From assembly GCA_964342525.1 (NCBI GenBank), contig CAYFGQ010000008.1, positions 1 to 64,000 of the forward strand: 64,000 nt of DNA. Direction: 5' to 3'. The DNA is from G963676205 sp964342525 (GTDB lineage: Bacteria > Campylobacterota > Campylobacteria > Campylobacterales > Arcobacteraceae). A program made the translations under genes and the position numbers. This document shows positions 16,217-25,274 of the stretch, one piece after another (positions within the stretch are counted from its first letter, which is position 1; every line of letters begins with the position of its first letter). The notes under the pieces are model-generated. The model was not told the DNA's origin. It did not search any database and saw only the letters and a program-made list of their open reading frames with translations.

Positions 16217-19200
16217 TTAGTCCTCCATAGCCATTTTTTGTGCTAGTTTGAAGTCTGTTTTACCACTTCCTAGTTTTGGTACATTTTCTACTATTTTATA
16301 TACACTTGGTATCATAAGATTATTATCAAAGCTATCTATTATCTCTTTTTTTAGATTACTTAATTCTTCTTCATTTATATTTGAGATAAGGGCTACTACT
16401 TTTTCACCTTTTTTCTCATCTTTTATGGCTGTGGCAACTATATCTATCTCATCGTTTGGTAGTACTTTTCTGATATTTTCTTCCACTGCACCAAGGCTCA
16501 CCATCTCACCACCAAGTTTTGCAAATCTTGAGTATCTATCTACAATGGTTAAGAATCCATCCTCATCTACTCTACCTTTATCACCAGTGATATAATAGGT
16601 CTCACCTTTTAGTTTTACTAGTACCTCTTTTGTTTTGCTTTTATCTTTTAGGTATCCTTTCATCACTTGAACACCACCAATTAAGATCATACCCTCTTCA
16701 CCTGTTTCTAGTTCTTCATGGCTATCAGGATCTACGATTTTAAATTTTGTACCAGGGATTGGCATACCTACTGTACCTATTTTATTACCCACTTGTACAC
16801 TTTTATCTGGTGATTGGATATCTGGGATATTACAAGAAGCTACAGGGGTAGTTTCTGTTACTCCATATCCTTCGATGATCTCTTTTCCAAATTTATTTGT
16901 AAAGTCTTCCCTTACTTTTGGTGATAGTTTCTCTGCTCCAGCTACAATATATCTAAGGGTTTGAAACATCTCTTTTTTTGCTTTAGGGTTTTTTGCATAA
17001 AGTCTAAAAAATGTAGATGTACCAAGCATAATAGTTGCTTTGTATTTCTCTATAAGTTTACCTATAGCATATCCATCTGTTGGATCAGGATGTGCTACAC
17101 ATTTTATACCTTCTATTAGAGGTAAAAATAGGGTTACTACAGTACCAAAGGCATGGAAAAATGGCAATGATCCTACAATCACATCTTTATCATTTACATT
17201 TAAGATCGATGCAACTTGTTGGGTATTTCCTACTATATTTGTATGGCTAAGTTCTATCCCTTTTGGAATACCCTCACTACCACTACTAAACATAATCACA
17301 GCCGTAGAATCCTTTTTTTGTTTATTTATATGTAGCTTTTTTAGTATAAAACTTGGTAAAAGAACTACAGATAAAAGTGTTGCTAAACCTTTTGGTTTTG
17401 TGATAAGTGGTTTTAAATCTTCCACGTATAATACTTCACAAAGCTCTAATATTTCATCTATAGCTATCCCTTTTTCTTTTAGTTTCTCAACAAACTTTTT
17501 AGATGCTATGATAGTTTGGATTTCAGCTTTTCCTACACTTCCTTTTAGGGCTTCCATTGAAGATGTGAAGTTTAGGTTTACAGCAGTTTTTCCAAGCATA
17601 AGGATTGAGGTATTGAAAAATGCTCCACCTGCACTTGATGGGAAAAGTAGACCAATATTTTGACCTTTTACCCTAGATTTTAGTATGTTTTTAAAAAGAA
17701 TAGATGCTGTTAAAAATCTATATCCTGATAATTCTACACCAGTTGTATCTGCAAAGATAAGATCTTTTTTTACTTTTTTTAGCCTATCAAATACAAGCTC
17801 TGGTACTGTAGATAGATTCTCTGTATGGTCATGCCATGATCTTACCGCAAGGTTATTTACAGCTTTTTTTACTGTAACGATATTTGCATTTTCTTTTTTA
17901 ATAGCTCTTGAAAATGATACTGTTACATTTTTGATATCTTTTGTTTTTTTATACTTAGCTGTGGCACGGCTAAATTTTGACTCCCAAAGTCCTCTTATAT
18001 AAAATGGAATCACAGGAATTTCATTTTTAGTTTGTTTTAAAATCAGCTCAAAACCTCTTTTAAACTCTCCCATATGTCCATTTCTAGTGATACTTCCCTC
18101 TGGGAATAAAACTATTACATTTCCTTTATCAAGTTCATTTGCAATGGTTTTTATAGTCTCTTTACTCGATGCATTTGATATTGGTATGGCATTAAATAGT
18201 TTTAGTACCCAATTGATATACCATTTTTCATAAATCTTTTTATGCATTACAAATTTTATCTCCCTTGGAGAACTCATAAGAACTACAGCCCAATCTATCC
18301 ATGAGATATGATTTCCTAAAAGTAAAGCTCCACCAGTTGATGGTATATGTTTTACCCCTTTTACATCAAGTCTATATTTTAATCCCACTACAAGTTTCAT
18401 AAAAAGTAAAATCAAAGATTGTGGTAATCTATACATAGTATATAACATACCAACAATAGTGATAAATAAAATCAGATAGATAGTATTTAAAGGATCAAGA
18501 TTGTTTAGTGAAACTATAGTAGTCATACTTAACATCAAAAACATTGCTAAAGAGTGGAACCAATTATTTCCTGCTAAAATAGTACCTAGGGACTTTTTAT
18601 TTGCATTGAATTGGATCAGTGAGTTTAGTGGTACTACAAACATACCACCAAAGATACCAAAAGCTAAAAATGATAATGCAAGATAAAGTACATCAGATAC
18701 CTGAGTCGATACAAAAATCATCACAGCCATACCAATAGCAGCTAGGGGGATTGTTCCCACTTCTATATAGTGTCTTGAGATTTTTGAATAGATTATAGAA
18801 CCTATAGCTATACCTATACCTGAAGCTGCTATCACTCCATTTATCTCAAATACATTTTCTATTTGTAAGTATTGTTTTGCAAATGATGGAAATACTGCCA
18901 TAAGACCTTGGGAGATTCCCCAAAATACAGATAGACCAATCACTGATAAAAAAATGATATTGTGAGAGAAAATAGTTTTTACATTTTTACTTAAAAGTTT
19001 ACCTTGGAAAAGAGCACCTTTATCAAGGCTCATATTTTCTCTTTTTGTATATGTTGTATGTAGTTTTCTTAAAACAAATAGTGATATCACCATCTCTAAA
19101 AATGCCACTGGAATAATATAATATGTTAAAGGTAGTATTGCATCAAGTAGTGCTTCTTTTGTAGTAAGTACACTTAAATTATTTGCTGTATAGTATGATT

Positions 19201-19708
19201 CAAATACAAATGATCCACTTGCAATAGAGAATAAAATAGCGATAATAGATACAGCTTGTAGGGCAGAATTACCCTTAGCTAGATTTTTTTTACCCCAAAT
19301 ATCAAGGATGATACCAAATTTTGCAGGGGAATATATAGCACTTTGTACCGCAAGAAGTATAAGATTAAACATAGCTAAATAGAAGTTTCCACTTAGATAT
19401 GAAAACACCATAAGAACAGATAGGGTAAATGATGAGATTGCACCATAAACTAAAATATCTTTTTTATTATATTTATCTGATAAATATCCACTTACTGTAA
19501 AAAGAAGTAAAAAGGGGATAATTATCATAGCATTGATTATAGATATCCATACAACTTGTTCACTTCCATCAAAAACTTTAAATGCGATATTTTGTAAAAG
19601 CACTTTATGTGCCACATCAACTATCACATTACAAAATACAACAAATAAAAATGATAGTTTTATGATCATCATACTTTTAGCTGTAGATAGGATTTTATTT
19701 GTTTCCAT
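16217..19708 (-). CDS. aas: LplT-Aas fusion: MFS lysophospholipid transporter, acyltransferase and acyl-ACP synthetase
   Basis: A 1163-aa three-domain protein. Residues 1-425 form an MFS transporter with about 12 helices (LplT-like flippase). At about 430-630 a PlsC-type acyltransferase carries the HX4D motif in GNHISWIDW and FPEGSITRNG. From about 640 there is an AMP-forming acyl-ACP synthetase with the P-loop SSGSEGIPKG, GYGVTETTP, YITGDKGRVDEDGF and the C-terminal KLGSGKTDFK lysine. Together these import 2-acyl-lysophospholipid and re-acylate it in the inner membrane. All three active-site regions look intact. AAGGAG lies before the ATG. The MerR gene ends 11 bp upstream. Confidence 0.93.
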   Translation of the reverse strand: METNKILSTAKSMMIIKLSFLFVVFCNVIVDVAHKVLLQNIAFKVFDGSEQVVWISIINAMIIIPFLLLFTVSGYLSDKYNKKDILVYGAISSFTLSVLMVFSYLSGNFYLAMFNLILLAVQSAIYSPAKFGIILDIWGKKNLAKGNSALQAVSIIAILFSIASGSFVFESYYTANNLSVLTTKEALLDAILPLTYYIIPVAFLEMVISLFVLRKLHTTYTKRENMSLDKGALFQGKLLSKNVKTIFSHNIIFLSVIGLSVFWGISQGLMAVFPSFAKQYLQIENVFEINGVIAASGIGIAIGSIIYSKISRHYIEVGTIPLAAIGMAVMIFVSTQVSDVLYLALSFLAFGIFGGMFVVPLNSLIQFNANKKSLGTILAGNNWFHSLAMFLMLSMTTIVSLNNLDPLNTIYLILFITIVGMLYTMYRLPQSLILLFMKLVVGLKYRLDVKGVKHIPSTGGALLLGNHISWIDWAVVLMSSPREIKFVMHKKIYEKWYINWVLKLFNAIPISNASSKETIKTIANELDKGNVIVLFPEGSITRNGHMGEFKRGFELILKQTKNEIPVIPFYIRGLWESKFSRATAKYKKTKDIKNVTVSFSRAIKKENANIVTVKKAVNNLAVRSWHDHTENLSTVPELVFDRLKKVKKDLIFADTTGVELSGYRFLTASILFKNILKSRVKGQNIGLLFPSSAGGAFFNTSILMLGKTAVNLNFTSSMEALKGSVGKAEIQTIIASKKFVEKLKEKGIAIDEILELCEVLYVEDLKPLITKPKGLATLLSVVLLPSFILKKLHINKQKKDSTAVIMFSSGSEGIPKGIELSHTNIVGNTQQVASILNVNDKDVIVGSLPFFHAFGTVVTLFLPLIEGIKCVAHPDPTDGYAIGKLIEKYKATIMLGTSTFFRLYAKNPKAKKEMFQTLRYIVAGAEKLSPKVREDFTNKFGKEIIEGYGVTETTPVASCNIPDIQSPDKSVQVGNKIGTVGMPIPGTKFKIVDPDSHEELETGEEGMILIGGVQVMKGYLKDKSKTKEVLVKLKGETYYITGDKGRVDEDGFLTIVDRYSRFAKLGGEMVSLGAVEENIRKVLPNDEIDIVATAIKDEKKGEKVVALISNINEEELSNLKKEIIDSFDNNLMIPSVYKIVENVPKLGSGKTDFKLAQKMAMED

Positions 19709-19719
19709 CTTTTTACTCC

Positions 19720-20358
19720 TTATTGTTCTTTTTTAAACTCTTCAATAGTGTGTCTATTGAATATATAAGGTTTAAATGAGTTTAAAATATCAAGTACCAA
19801 AATCTCAGGTAAGTGACCTGTTTCTTCTAAAACTTTATCTGTTAGTTTCCTCTCTAAGTTTGCAAGTTTTTTACTAGTACTTACATACTCACTTATAAGT
19901 TCTTTAGATATATCATAATCCCTTAGTTCTTCATATACTCTTAAAACTTCAATCTCTGTTTTAAAATAAAGATTCTTATCATCTATAAGATCAAGTTCTA
20001 TTGCTTCAGTAACTGTTCTTTGATTTAGATCTTTTTTAAAGATAGGATTTGTGATCTCATTTGAGATCATTTGTATAGATTGTAAGATAAGTTCAGCTCT
20101 ATCATTAAAATTGATACGATAATAATCAAAAAGATCTTTTATATAATCAATTGAAAAGTTGTGTTGATCTTTAAAATGTTTGATCATATTTAATACTGTG
20201 ATCGTTATCTCTGGATAATACTTCATATTTTTTGAAGTACTATATGTCTCTGGAAGTAAACCTTTTTTTGCATAAAAAGATATTGTGTGATTACTTAAAT
20301 CAGTTTGCTCAACAAGTTCACTCATTTTATAATATATTTTATCATCAAATTTTTTCAT
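19720..20358 (-). CDS. MerR family transcriptional regulator
   Basis: A 212-aa regulator with an N-terminal MerR winged helix (IYYKMSELVEQTDLSNHTIS, FYAKKGLLPET, then the YYPEITITVLNMI recognition segment). A long helical effector domain replaces the usual metal-binding cysteines. The C-terminal domain (residues 90-212) contains no Cys, so it senses something other than a thiophilic metal, possibly a lipid because the next gene is aas. AAGGAG precedes the ATG. Two near-identical palindromes overlap its consensus promoter, strongly suggesting autoregulation of the merR-aas-cupin operon. Confidence 0.88.
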   Translation of the reverse strand: MKKFDDKIYYKMSELVEQTDLSNHTISFYAKKGLLPETYSTSKNMKYYPEITITVLNMIKHFKDQHNFSIDYIKDLFDYYRINFNDRAELILQSIQMISNEITNPIFKKDLNQRTVTEAIELDLIDDKNLYFKTEIEVLRVYEELRDYDISKELISEYVSTSKKLANLERKLTDKVLEETGHLPEILVLDILNSFKPYIFNRHTIEEFKKEQ

Positions 20359-20371
20359 GTGTCTCTCCTTA

Positions 20372-20394
20372 AGTAAAGAGCTTAACTCTTTACT
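20372..20394. promoter_or_regulatory. MerR operator, downstream copy
   Basis: 9-bp arms AGTAAAGAG and CTCTTTACT with a 5-bp centre. It begins 14 bp before the merR ATG and spans the expected transcription start. Confidence 0.75.
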
Positions 20395-20400
20395 CTTGGA

Positions 20401-20429
20401 ATTATAATCGATTTTTTTATCAAAGTCAA
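20401..20429 (-). promoter_or_regulatory. consensus sigma-70 promoter of merR-aas operon
   Basis: On the minus strand TTGACT (20429-20424), a 17-bp spacer and TATAAT (20406-20401). The -35 overlaps one operator and the start site falls in the other. Confidence 0.8.
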
Positions 20430-20446
20430 GAGCTCAACTCTTTACT
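20424..20446. promoter_or_regulatory. MerR operator, upstream copy
   Basis: Imperfect version of the 20372-20394 palindrome (AGTCAAGAG / CTCTTTACT); it covers the -35 box. Confidence 0.7.
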
Positions 20447-20633
20447 TTTAATTTTTGAGGGCTTTATATTTAAAAAGGTAATTTTTTTGTAAAAAAACAA
20501 AAATATACAACAAACCATATTATGGAGCTTTTGCATAAAATGCTACCTCTTTTGTATAAAATAATAAAAAATTTGAAAATTTTTATTTCAGGATTTGGGT
20601 TATATAATACAAGATAAAAATAAGCGAAGGTAA

Positions 20634-21326
20634 ATGATGAGTAAAGCAATAGTAACTGGTGGAAATAAAGGTATAGGTTTAGAAGTAACTAAAATGCTTT
20701 TAGAAAAAGATTTTGAAGTGATTGTAATAGCTAGGGATTTTTCAACTTTTGCTTTAAAAGATAATGAAGCTGTAAAAACTATAGAGTATGATATGTCAAA
20801 TCTAGAAGGTATTCCTGCACTTGTGGAATCAATAGGTGAGGTGGATGTACTTGTAAATAATGCAGGTATAATGTATACCCTTCCATATAATGAATACCCA
20901 CAAGATAAAATAGAATCAATAATGAATGTAAATCTTCATGCCCCAATAAAGATGATAGAAGAGTGTGCAAAATATATGAAAGCAGGAGCTAGAGTAGTAA
21001 ACAACTCATCTATCTCAGCACATATTGGTCATCCTGATATTTGGTATGGAGTTACAAAAGCTGGTTTATGGAATGCTACTGTTAGTTTTTCAAAAATCTT
21101 TGAAGGAAAGATCATCTTAAATGCAGTAGCACCAAGTCCAATTGAGACAGATATGCAAAAAACAAACTCTGAAGAGAGAAAGACTGCTTTTAAAAAGACT
21201 GTGATAAGCAAAAGATTTGGTGAACCTGAAGAGGTAGCTAAGACAATTGTTTGGCTTGCAACTGAAAGTCCTGAGTATATAAATGGATCATGTATAGATA
21301 TAAATAATGGATCATACCCAAGATGA
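20634..21326 (+). CDS. short-chain dehydrogenase/reductase
   Basis: A 230-aa classical SDR: cofactor motif TGGNKGIGLEV at residues 8-18, NNAGIMY near 82, a serine in NNSSISAHIG, and the catalytic YGVTKAG (Tyr-x-x-x-Lys; here Y-G-V-T-K). The substrate is unknown. Start: ATGATG, with AAGCGAAGG upstream; the second ATG (20637) is equally possible. A TATAAT box lies at 20603-20608. The stop overlaps the start of the S24 peptidase gene by four bases, so the two are translationally coupled. Confidence 0.9.
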   Translation: MMSKAIVTGGNKGIGLEVTKMLLEKDFEVIVIARDFSTFALKDNEAVKTIEYDMSNLEGIPALVESIGEVDVLVNNAGIMYTLPYNEYPQDKIESIMNVNLHAPIKMIEECAKYMKAGARVVNNSSISAHIGHPDIWYGVTKAGLWNATVSFSKIFEGKIILNAVAPSPIETDMQKTNSEERKTAFKKTVISKRFGEPEEVAKTIVWLATESPEYINGSCIDINNGSYPR

Positions 21327-21691
21327 TGGATATAATTAGATTAGAATATACAGATGTATTTGATGAAAATAAAGTAAAAGAGTTAGTGTTTTCTTCCCAT
21401 TTAATCAAAGGAAAATACAACCAAGGCTCACTTTTTCCCCTTATGGTAGATGGTAAATCTATGCAACCAGTTATAAATGATAGGGCTGTGATAGTTACTG
21501 ACCTTTCCCAAAAAGAGTTAAAGGATGAAGCTATCTATGTGGTTTATTATGGGGATAAAATGTGGGTAAAAAGATATAAAGAAGATGATAAAACTTTTGT
21601 ATCAATAAATCCTGATTTTTCCCATTTAGTTTATAAAAAAGATGAGGTGCATATAGTATCAAGGGTTCTTCTTACTTTTACAAATTTGTAA
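21323..21691 (+). CDS. S24 family (LexA/UmuD-like) peptidase domain protein without HTH
   Basis: A 122-aa protein consisting essentially of the S24 self-cleavage/peptidase domain. The nucleophile Ser46 is in MVDGKSMQPVI and the general-base lysine is probably Lys83 in MWVKRYKED. An N-terminal DNA-binding domain like that of LexA or phage repressors is absent, and the first 35 residues are not HTH-like. It could be a stand-alone protease or UmuD-like partner. It overlaps the SDR stop, so both are expressed together. Its end is embedded in a long palindrome. Confidence 0.75.
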   Translation: MMDIIRLEYTDVFDENKVKELVFSSHLIKGKYNQGSLFPLMVDGKSMQPVINDRAVIVTDLSQKELKDEAIYVVYYGDKMWVKRYKEDDKTFVSINPDFSHLVYKKDEVHIVSRVLLTFTNL

Positions 21692-21701
21692 AAGTAAGAA
21701 G
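21668..21701. terminator. 34-bp perfect palindrome, bidirectional terminator
   Basis: 17-bp arms (CTTCTTACTTTTACAAA and its exact complement) with no unpaired loop bases overlap the last codons and stop of the S24 gene and lie just before the stop of the convergent DUF2608 gene. Confidence 0.8.
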
Positions 21702-21706
21702 GGGGT

Positions 21707-22648
21707 CTATTTGATATTTGGTTTTAATAGAGTATCTTCCATCATACTTTTGATAGTAAGCCATCTTACATGTGCTTGTTGTTGAAAGAAATCTTTGTTT
21801 TCCCCTTTTGTAAGGGCATCTTTGTGCTCATTAAATGCTGTGTAGTGTAGGGCATGAACTGTGTATTTTGGATCATTTTTAAATGCTTTATTCATATCTT
21901 TTACATTTTGTAATGTATCATCTATAAAAAATATCTCAGTGATTTTAGAGTCTTTATATTGTGAAAGAAGACATTTTAGCATTTCGCCTTTATTTTGTCC
22001 TGCTAGATACATTGCACCCCTTTGATAAGATACTTTTCTTGCTTTTTCTTTACCACATGGGATAAATGGGCTTGCTAAACTTGCCATCTTTTCTTTACCA
22101 AATTTTAGTCCATTTTGTTCAATTAAATCCATAAATGTGCCATTTGAAGTTTTTAGTTTAGTAAATTGTGTAGTGGTTGCATTTACAGTATCTCCTCCCC
22201 TAGCTGTTTCAACTAAAAGCTTTACACCTTTATTTGATAGTCTTGAAAGTACGTTTGGGATGCTTTTTTCTGTGTAAGGCATCTTATTTAGATTAAACAA
22301 TAAAGTGGAGATATCTATAAGTTCTTGTTCTGTTGAAGCTATTCTATATACATTGTCTTTTCCATAATTTAGATAATCTTTTAATATTTTATCTTGCCAT
22401 GCATACCAAGCTGGACCACCTAGATATTGACAGTTTTTAAAACCTTTGTTTTTATTACATTTCATCATAGTAAGGGTGTCATCATCATCCATTACTATTA
22501 AAGTTTGTTTTAGATTTTTTGCTTTCATTACTCTTTTTTCTAATTCATAAAAGCTTTTAACTTCTCCCCTTTTTGAATCTGCATAGATAAAACTAGGCAC
22601 TAAAACTAATAGTATAAGTGAAATATACTTCTTTGTAACTTTTCCCAT
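21707..22648 (-). CDS. periplasmic DUF2608 (HAD-like) protein
   Basis: A 313-aa protein with a signal peptide (KKYISLILLVLVPSFIYA) and a HAD-like nucleophile region LIVMDDDDTLTMMKCNK near residue 50; the first Asp would be the phosphate acceptor. A second acidic motif, IFFIDDTLQNVKDM, near residue 240 corresponds to the HAD motif that binds Mg2+. Family DUF2608 has this arrangement; members in other proteobacteria are secreted or periplasmic and uncharacterised. Cys residues in KCNKNKGFKNCQYLGG may form a disulfide. A phosphatase role is inferred. Confidence 0.8.
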   Translation of the reverse strand: MGKVTKKYISLILLVLVPSFIYADSKRGEVKSFYELEKRVMKAKNLKQTLIVMDDDDTLTMMKCNKNKGFKNCQYLGGPAWYAWQDKILKDYLNYGKDNVYRIASTEQELIDISTLLFNLNKMPYTEKSIPNVLSRLSNKGVKLLVETARGGDTVNATTTQFTKLKTSNGTFMDLIEQNGLKFGKEKMASLASPFIPCGKEKARKVSYQRGAMYLAGQNKGEMLKCLLSQYKDSKITEIFFIDDTLQNVKDMNKAFKNDPKYTVHALHYTAFNEHKDALTKGENKDFFQQQAHVRWLTIKSMMEDTLLKPNIK

Positions 22649-22725
22649 AAGAATCCTTTATTTAAATTTTTGTATAAAAGATTAGTAAAAAAAAGTTGTT
22701 ATGAGGTCCCTAATTTGTGATTTTT

Positions 22726-23964
22726 TTAAACTTGATAAAATTCAGAAAAAAGTAGGATATCTTTATTTTTTTTATTCTCTTTATCTTTTAGTACTAGATT
22801 TGATATGATATTTCCTATGGCTGGGGCAAAGGTGATACCAAGCCAACCTAAACCTGTAGCATGGATAAGGTTTTTGTATTTTTTATCATATCCAATTAGG
22901 GGCATATCATTTGGGCATAGGGGTCTAAAGCCTGTCCATTCTATTGCATTTTTCATCTCAAAGTCGTTTGTGTATATGGATAGATTTTTTTTGATACTAT
23001 CTATTTGTTTTTTTACTACATTTGGATCTTTTGATCCTAGTTCTAGTTTTGAAGTGATTCTTACTGTATCTCGCCTTGGTGTTATGGCTATAAAAAGATC
23101 TGCAAAGAGTGCGGCAGTTTTTGGTTTTAAGGATTCTTCCATCTCAAAGGTTATACTATATCCTTTTGCAGGAAGCATTAAAAAGTCATTGCCTGCTTGC
23201 TTTGATAGGTTTAACTCCCAACCTGTGGATAAGATCACATTTTGTGGTTCATATAGGTGTTTGTTTGTAGCTATGGTTGAGACTTTATCTCCTATAAATT
23301 CTAGTTTTCTAACCTCTTCATTTAGTTGAAATTCAACTCCTTCTTTTAAAAGGTAAGCCTTAAGTTCTTTCATTAAAAGTCCAGAGTCAACATGACCATT
23401 TCCTTTTAGAAGTACTGAGCCTACTATTTTATCATTTGCACAAGGCATATATTCTTTTGTTTGCTCTTTTGAGAGGATTAGATATTTATTGGGATCTTTA
23501 GTTATTTGTACTTTTTTATTAAAGGAGTCATTTTCTGTATAAACCATAAGAAGACCATCTTTATGAAAAAAGAAATCCATCTTATCTTTTTTTGTCATAT
23601 TTTCGTAGGTACCTAAGGAGTATTGTCCATAGGTTTCAAATAAGACAAGGGATTTTTTTAGTCTTTTTTGATTTGCACTTGCTGCGAATTTTAAAAGCCA
23701 ACGATAAAGCTTTGGATCAAGATTTGGATGTATATTTACAGGGGATTCTCCTTTAAGCATAAGTTTTAAGGTATCACCTATTATCCCTGGGGTGCTTAGT
23801 GGGTTTTTGCCTTTAAAAGATACTAGACCTGCATTTCCAAAGGATGTACCTGAGGTGATATCACCTTTATCGATGATAGTTGTTTTTATGCCTTGTTTTA
23901 GCATATGGTAGGCTATCATTAATCCGACTATTCCCCCACCAATAATAACTGTATCTTTTTTCAT
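22726..23964 (-). CDS. D-amino-acid dehydrogenase-like FAD oxidoreductase
   Basis: A 412-aa DAO-family flavoprotein with the N-terminal dinucleotide motif VIIGGGIVGLMIAYHM, the SGTSFGNAG segment after the second strand, a central substrate domain (HVDSGLLMKELKAYL), and the C-terminal GFRPLCPNDMPLIG and HATGLGWLGITFAPAIG that close the FAD site. DadA-type enzymes oxidise D-amino acids at the membrane and feed electrons to quinone. No alanine racemase (dadX) is adjacent, so the true substrate could be another amino acid or hydroxyproline. Confidence 0.85.
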   Translation of the reverse strand: MKKDTVIIGGGIVGLMIAYHMLKQGIKTTIIDKGDITSGTSFGNAGLVSFKGKNPLSTPGIIGDTLKLMLKGESPVNIHPNLDPKLYRWLLKFAASANQKRLKKSLVLFETYGQYSLGTYENMTKKDKMDFFFHKDGLLMVYTENDSFNKKVQITKDPNKYLILSKEQTKEYMPCANDKIVGSVLLKGNGHVDSGLLMKELKAYLLKEGVEFQLNEEVRKLEFIGDKVSTIATNKHLYEPQNVILSTGWELNLSKQAGNDFLMLPAKGYSITFEMEESLKPKTAALFADLFIAITPRRDTVRITSKLELGSKDPNVVKKQIDSIKKNLSIYTNDFEMKNAIEWTGFRPLCPNDMPLIGYDKKYKNLIHATGLGWLGITFAPAIGNIISNLVLKDKENKKNKDILLFSEFYQV

Positions 23965-24110
23965 AGGAGATCCTTTTTCATAATTTAATGTAGCACTAAA
24001 TATTCCAAAAAAAAATAAAGCCTGATATTTAAATGTAAGTTCTAAGTTAATAGATATATGATAGTATAGAATTTATTAGTAAATAAATATTTAAAATAAA
24101 AGAAGAAAAT

Positions 24111-25274
24111 ATGTTAAAAATCTCAAATGAACAAATGAGATCTTTATGGTTAAAATCAAATGGCTTATATGGTGAGATAAAAAAAGAGTTTGATCTTTTA
24201 GGTATTATAAAAGATTTAGGTTTTGTACAACTAGATACTATACAAAATGTTACTAGGGCACATCATCATATCTTATACTCTAGGGATAAAAGATATAAGG
24301 AGTATATGCTTGATGCTCTTTTAGAAGCTGGTGAGATTTTTGAGCATTTTACTCATGATGCTTCTGTATTGTCTATAGAGTTTTATCCTATGTGGGAGTT
24401 ACAGTTTAAAAATCTAAAAGAAAAGATTGATAGATCAAAATATTATAAAAATATCTTAGATGAAGATGGCAAAGAAGATATTATAAAAAGGATCAAAGAA
24501 GAGGGTGCTTTAAATATAAAAGATTTTGAAGCTATTGATACTCTTAAACAAAAAACTTGGTCAAAATCTGTATATAAATCTACACTAGATTATATGTGGT
24601 ATAGTGGAATACTCACTACAGCATATAGAAAAAACTTTAGAAAGTATTATGATCTAAGGGAAAATAAAATCCCAAAAGAGTTTTTAGATAAGGAAATATC
24701 AAAAGAGGAACAAATAGATTGGCTATGCTCACAGGCACTAGATAGAATGAGTGTGGCAAGTGCCAAGGAGATAAAAGAGTTTTGGGATGTACTAAGTATA
24801 AAAGAGGTAAATACTTGGATAAAACAAAATCAAAAAAATATAATTGAACTTCAGTGGCAAAATGATGAGGGAAAATATATAAAAGCTTTTGCACCTTTAA
24901 ATATAGAAGATAGGTTAAATGATTTAGAGCTATTTGAAGCAAATATAAAGATCATAAATCCATTTGATCCTACTATAAGGGATAGAAAAAGATTAAAAAA
25001 TATATTTGGATTTGAATATAAGATAGAGATATTTGTAGCAAAAGAGAAAAGAGTATGGGGATATTATGTTTATCCTTTACTTTTAGGGGATAAGTTTATA
25101 GGTAGAATAGAATTAAAAGCTGATAGAAAAGAGAATTTTTTAGAAGTATTAAATTTTTGGTTAGAAGCTGGTATTGTTTGGGGTGATAAGAAACAAAAAA
25201 ATTTGGATAGTGAACTAAAAAGTTTTGCTTCACTTGCTGGAATAGATAAGATAATTTGGAATGAAAAAGATTAG
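24111..25274 (+). CDS. YcaQ/AlkX-type winged-helix DNA glycosylase
   Basis: A 387-aa HTH_42 protein. The catalytic Q-phi-D motif of the YcaQ/AlkX group is visible as Gln40-Leu41-Asp42 in GFVQLDTIQNV, followed by the conserved RAHHHILYSR and EIFEHFTHDASVL segments. Late motifs NPFDPTIRDRKRLKNIFGF and KRVWGYYVYPLLLGDKFIGR are typical of the family. Such enzymes remove N7-alkylated purines and unhook interstrand crosslinks. It overlaps the next gene by 14 bp and sits near an AlkD-type gene, which fits an alkylation-repair neighbourhood. Confidence 0.88.
   Translation: MLKISNEQMRSLWLKSNGLYGEIKKEFDLLGIIKDLGFVQLDTIQNVTRAHHHILYSRDKRYKEYMLDALLEAGEIFEHFTHDASVLSIEFYPMWELQFKNLKEKIDRSKYYKNILDEDGKEDIIKRIKEEGALNIKDFEAIDTLKQKTWSKSVYKSTLDYMWYSGILTTAYRKNFRKYYDLRENKIPKEFLDKEISKEEQIDWLCSQALDRMSVASAKEIKEFWDVLSIKEVNTWIKQNQKNIIELQWQNDEGKYIKAFAPLNIEDRLNDLELFEANIKIINPFDPTIRDRKRLKNIFGFEYKIEIFVAKEKRVWGYYVYPLLLGDKFIGRIELKADRKENFLEVLNFWLEAGIVWGDKKQKNLDSELKSFASLAGIDKIIWNEKD

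Noticed and set aside
17040..18002. Long open frames antisense to the Aas fusion
   Set aside because: They are shadows of the coding strand without Shine-Dalgarno sequences or recognisable protein features.
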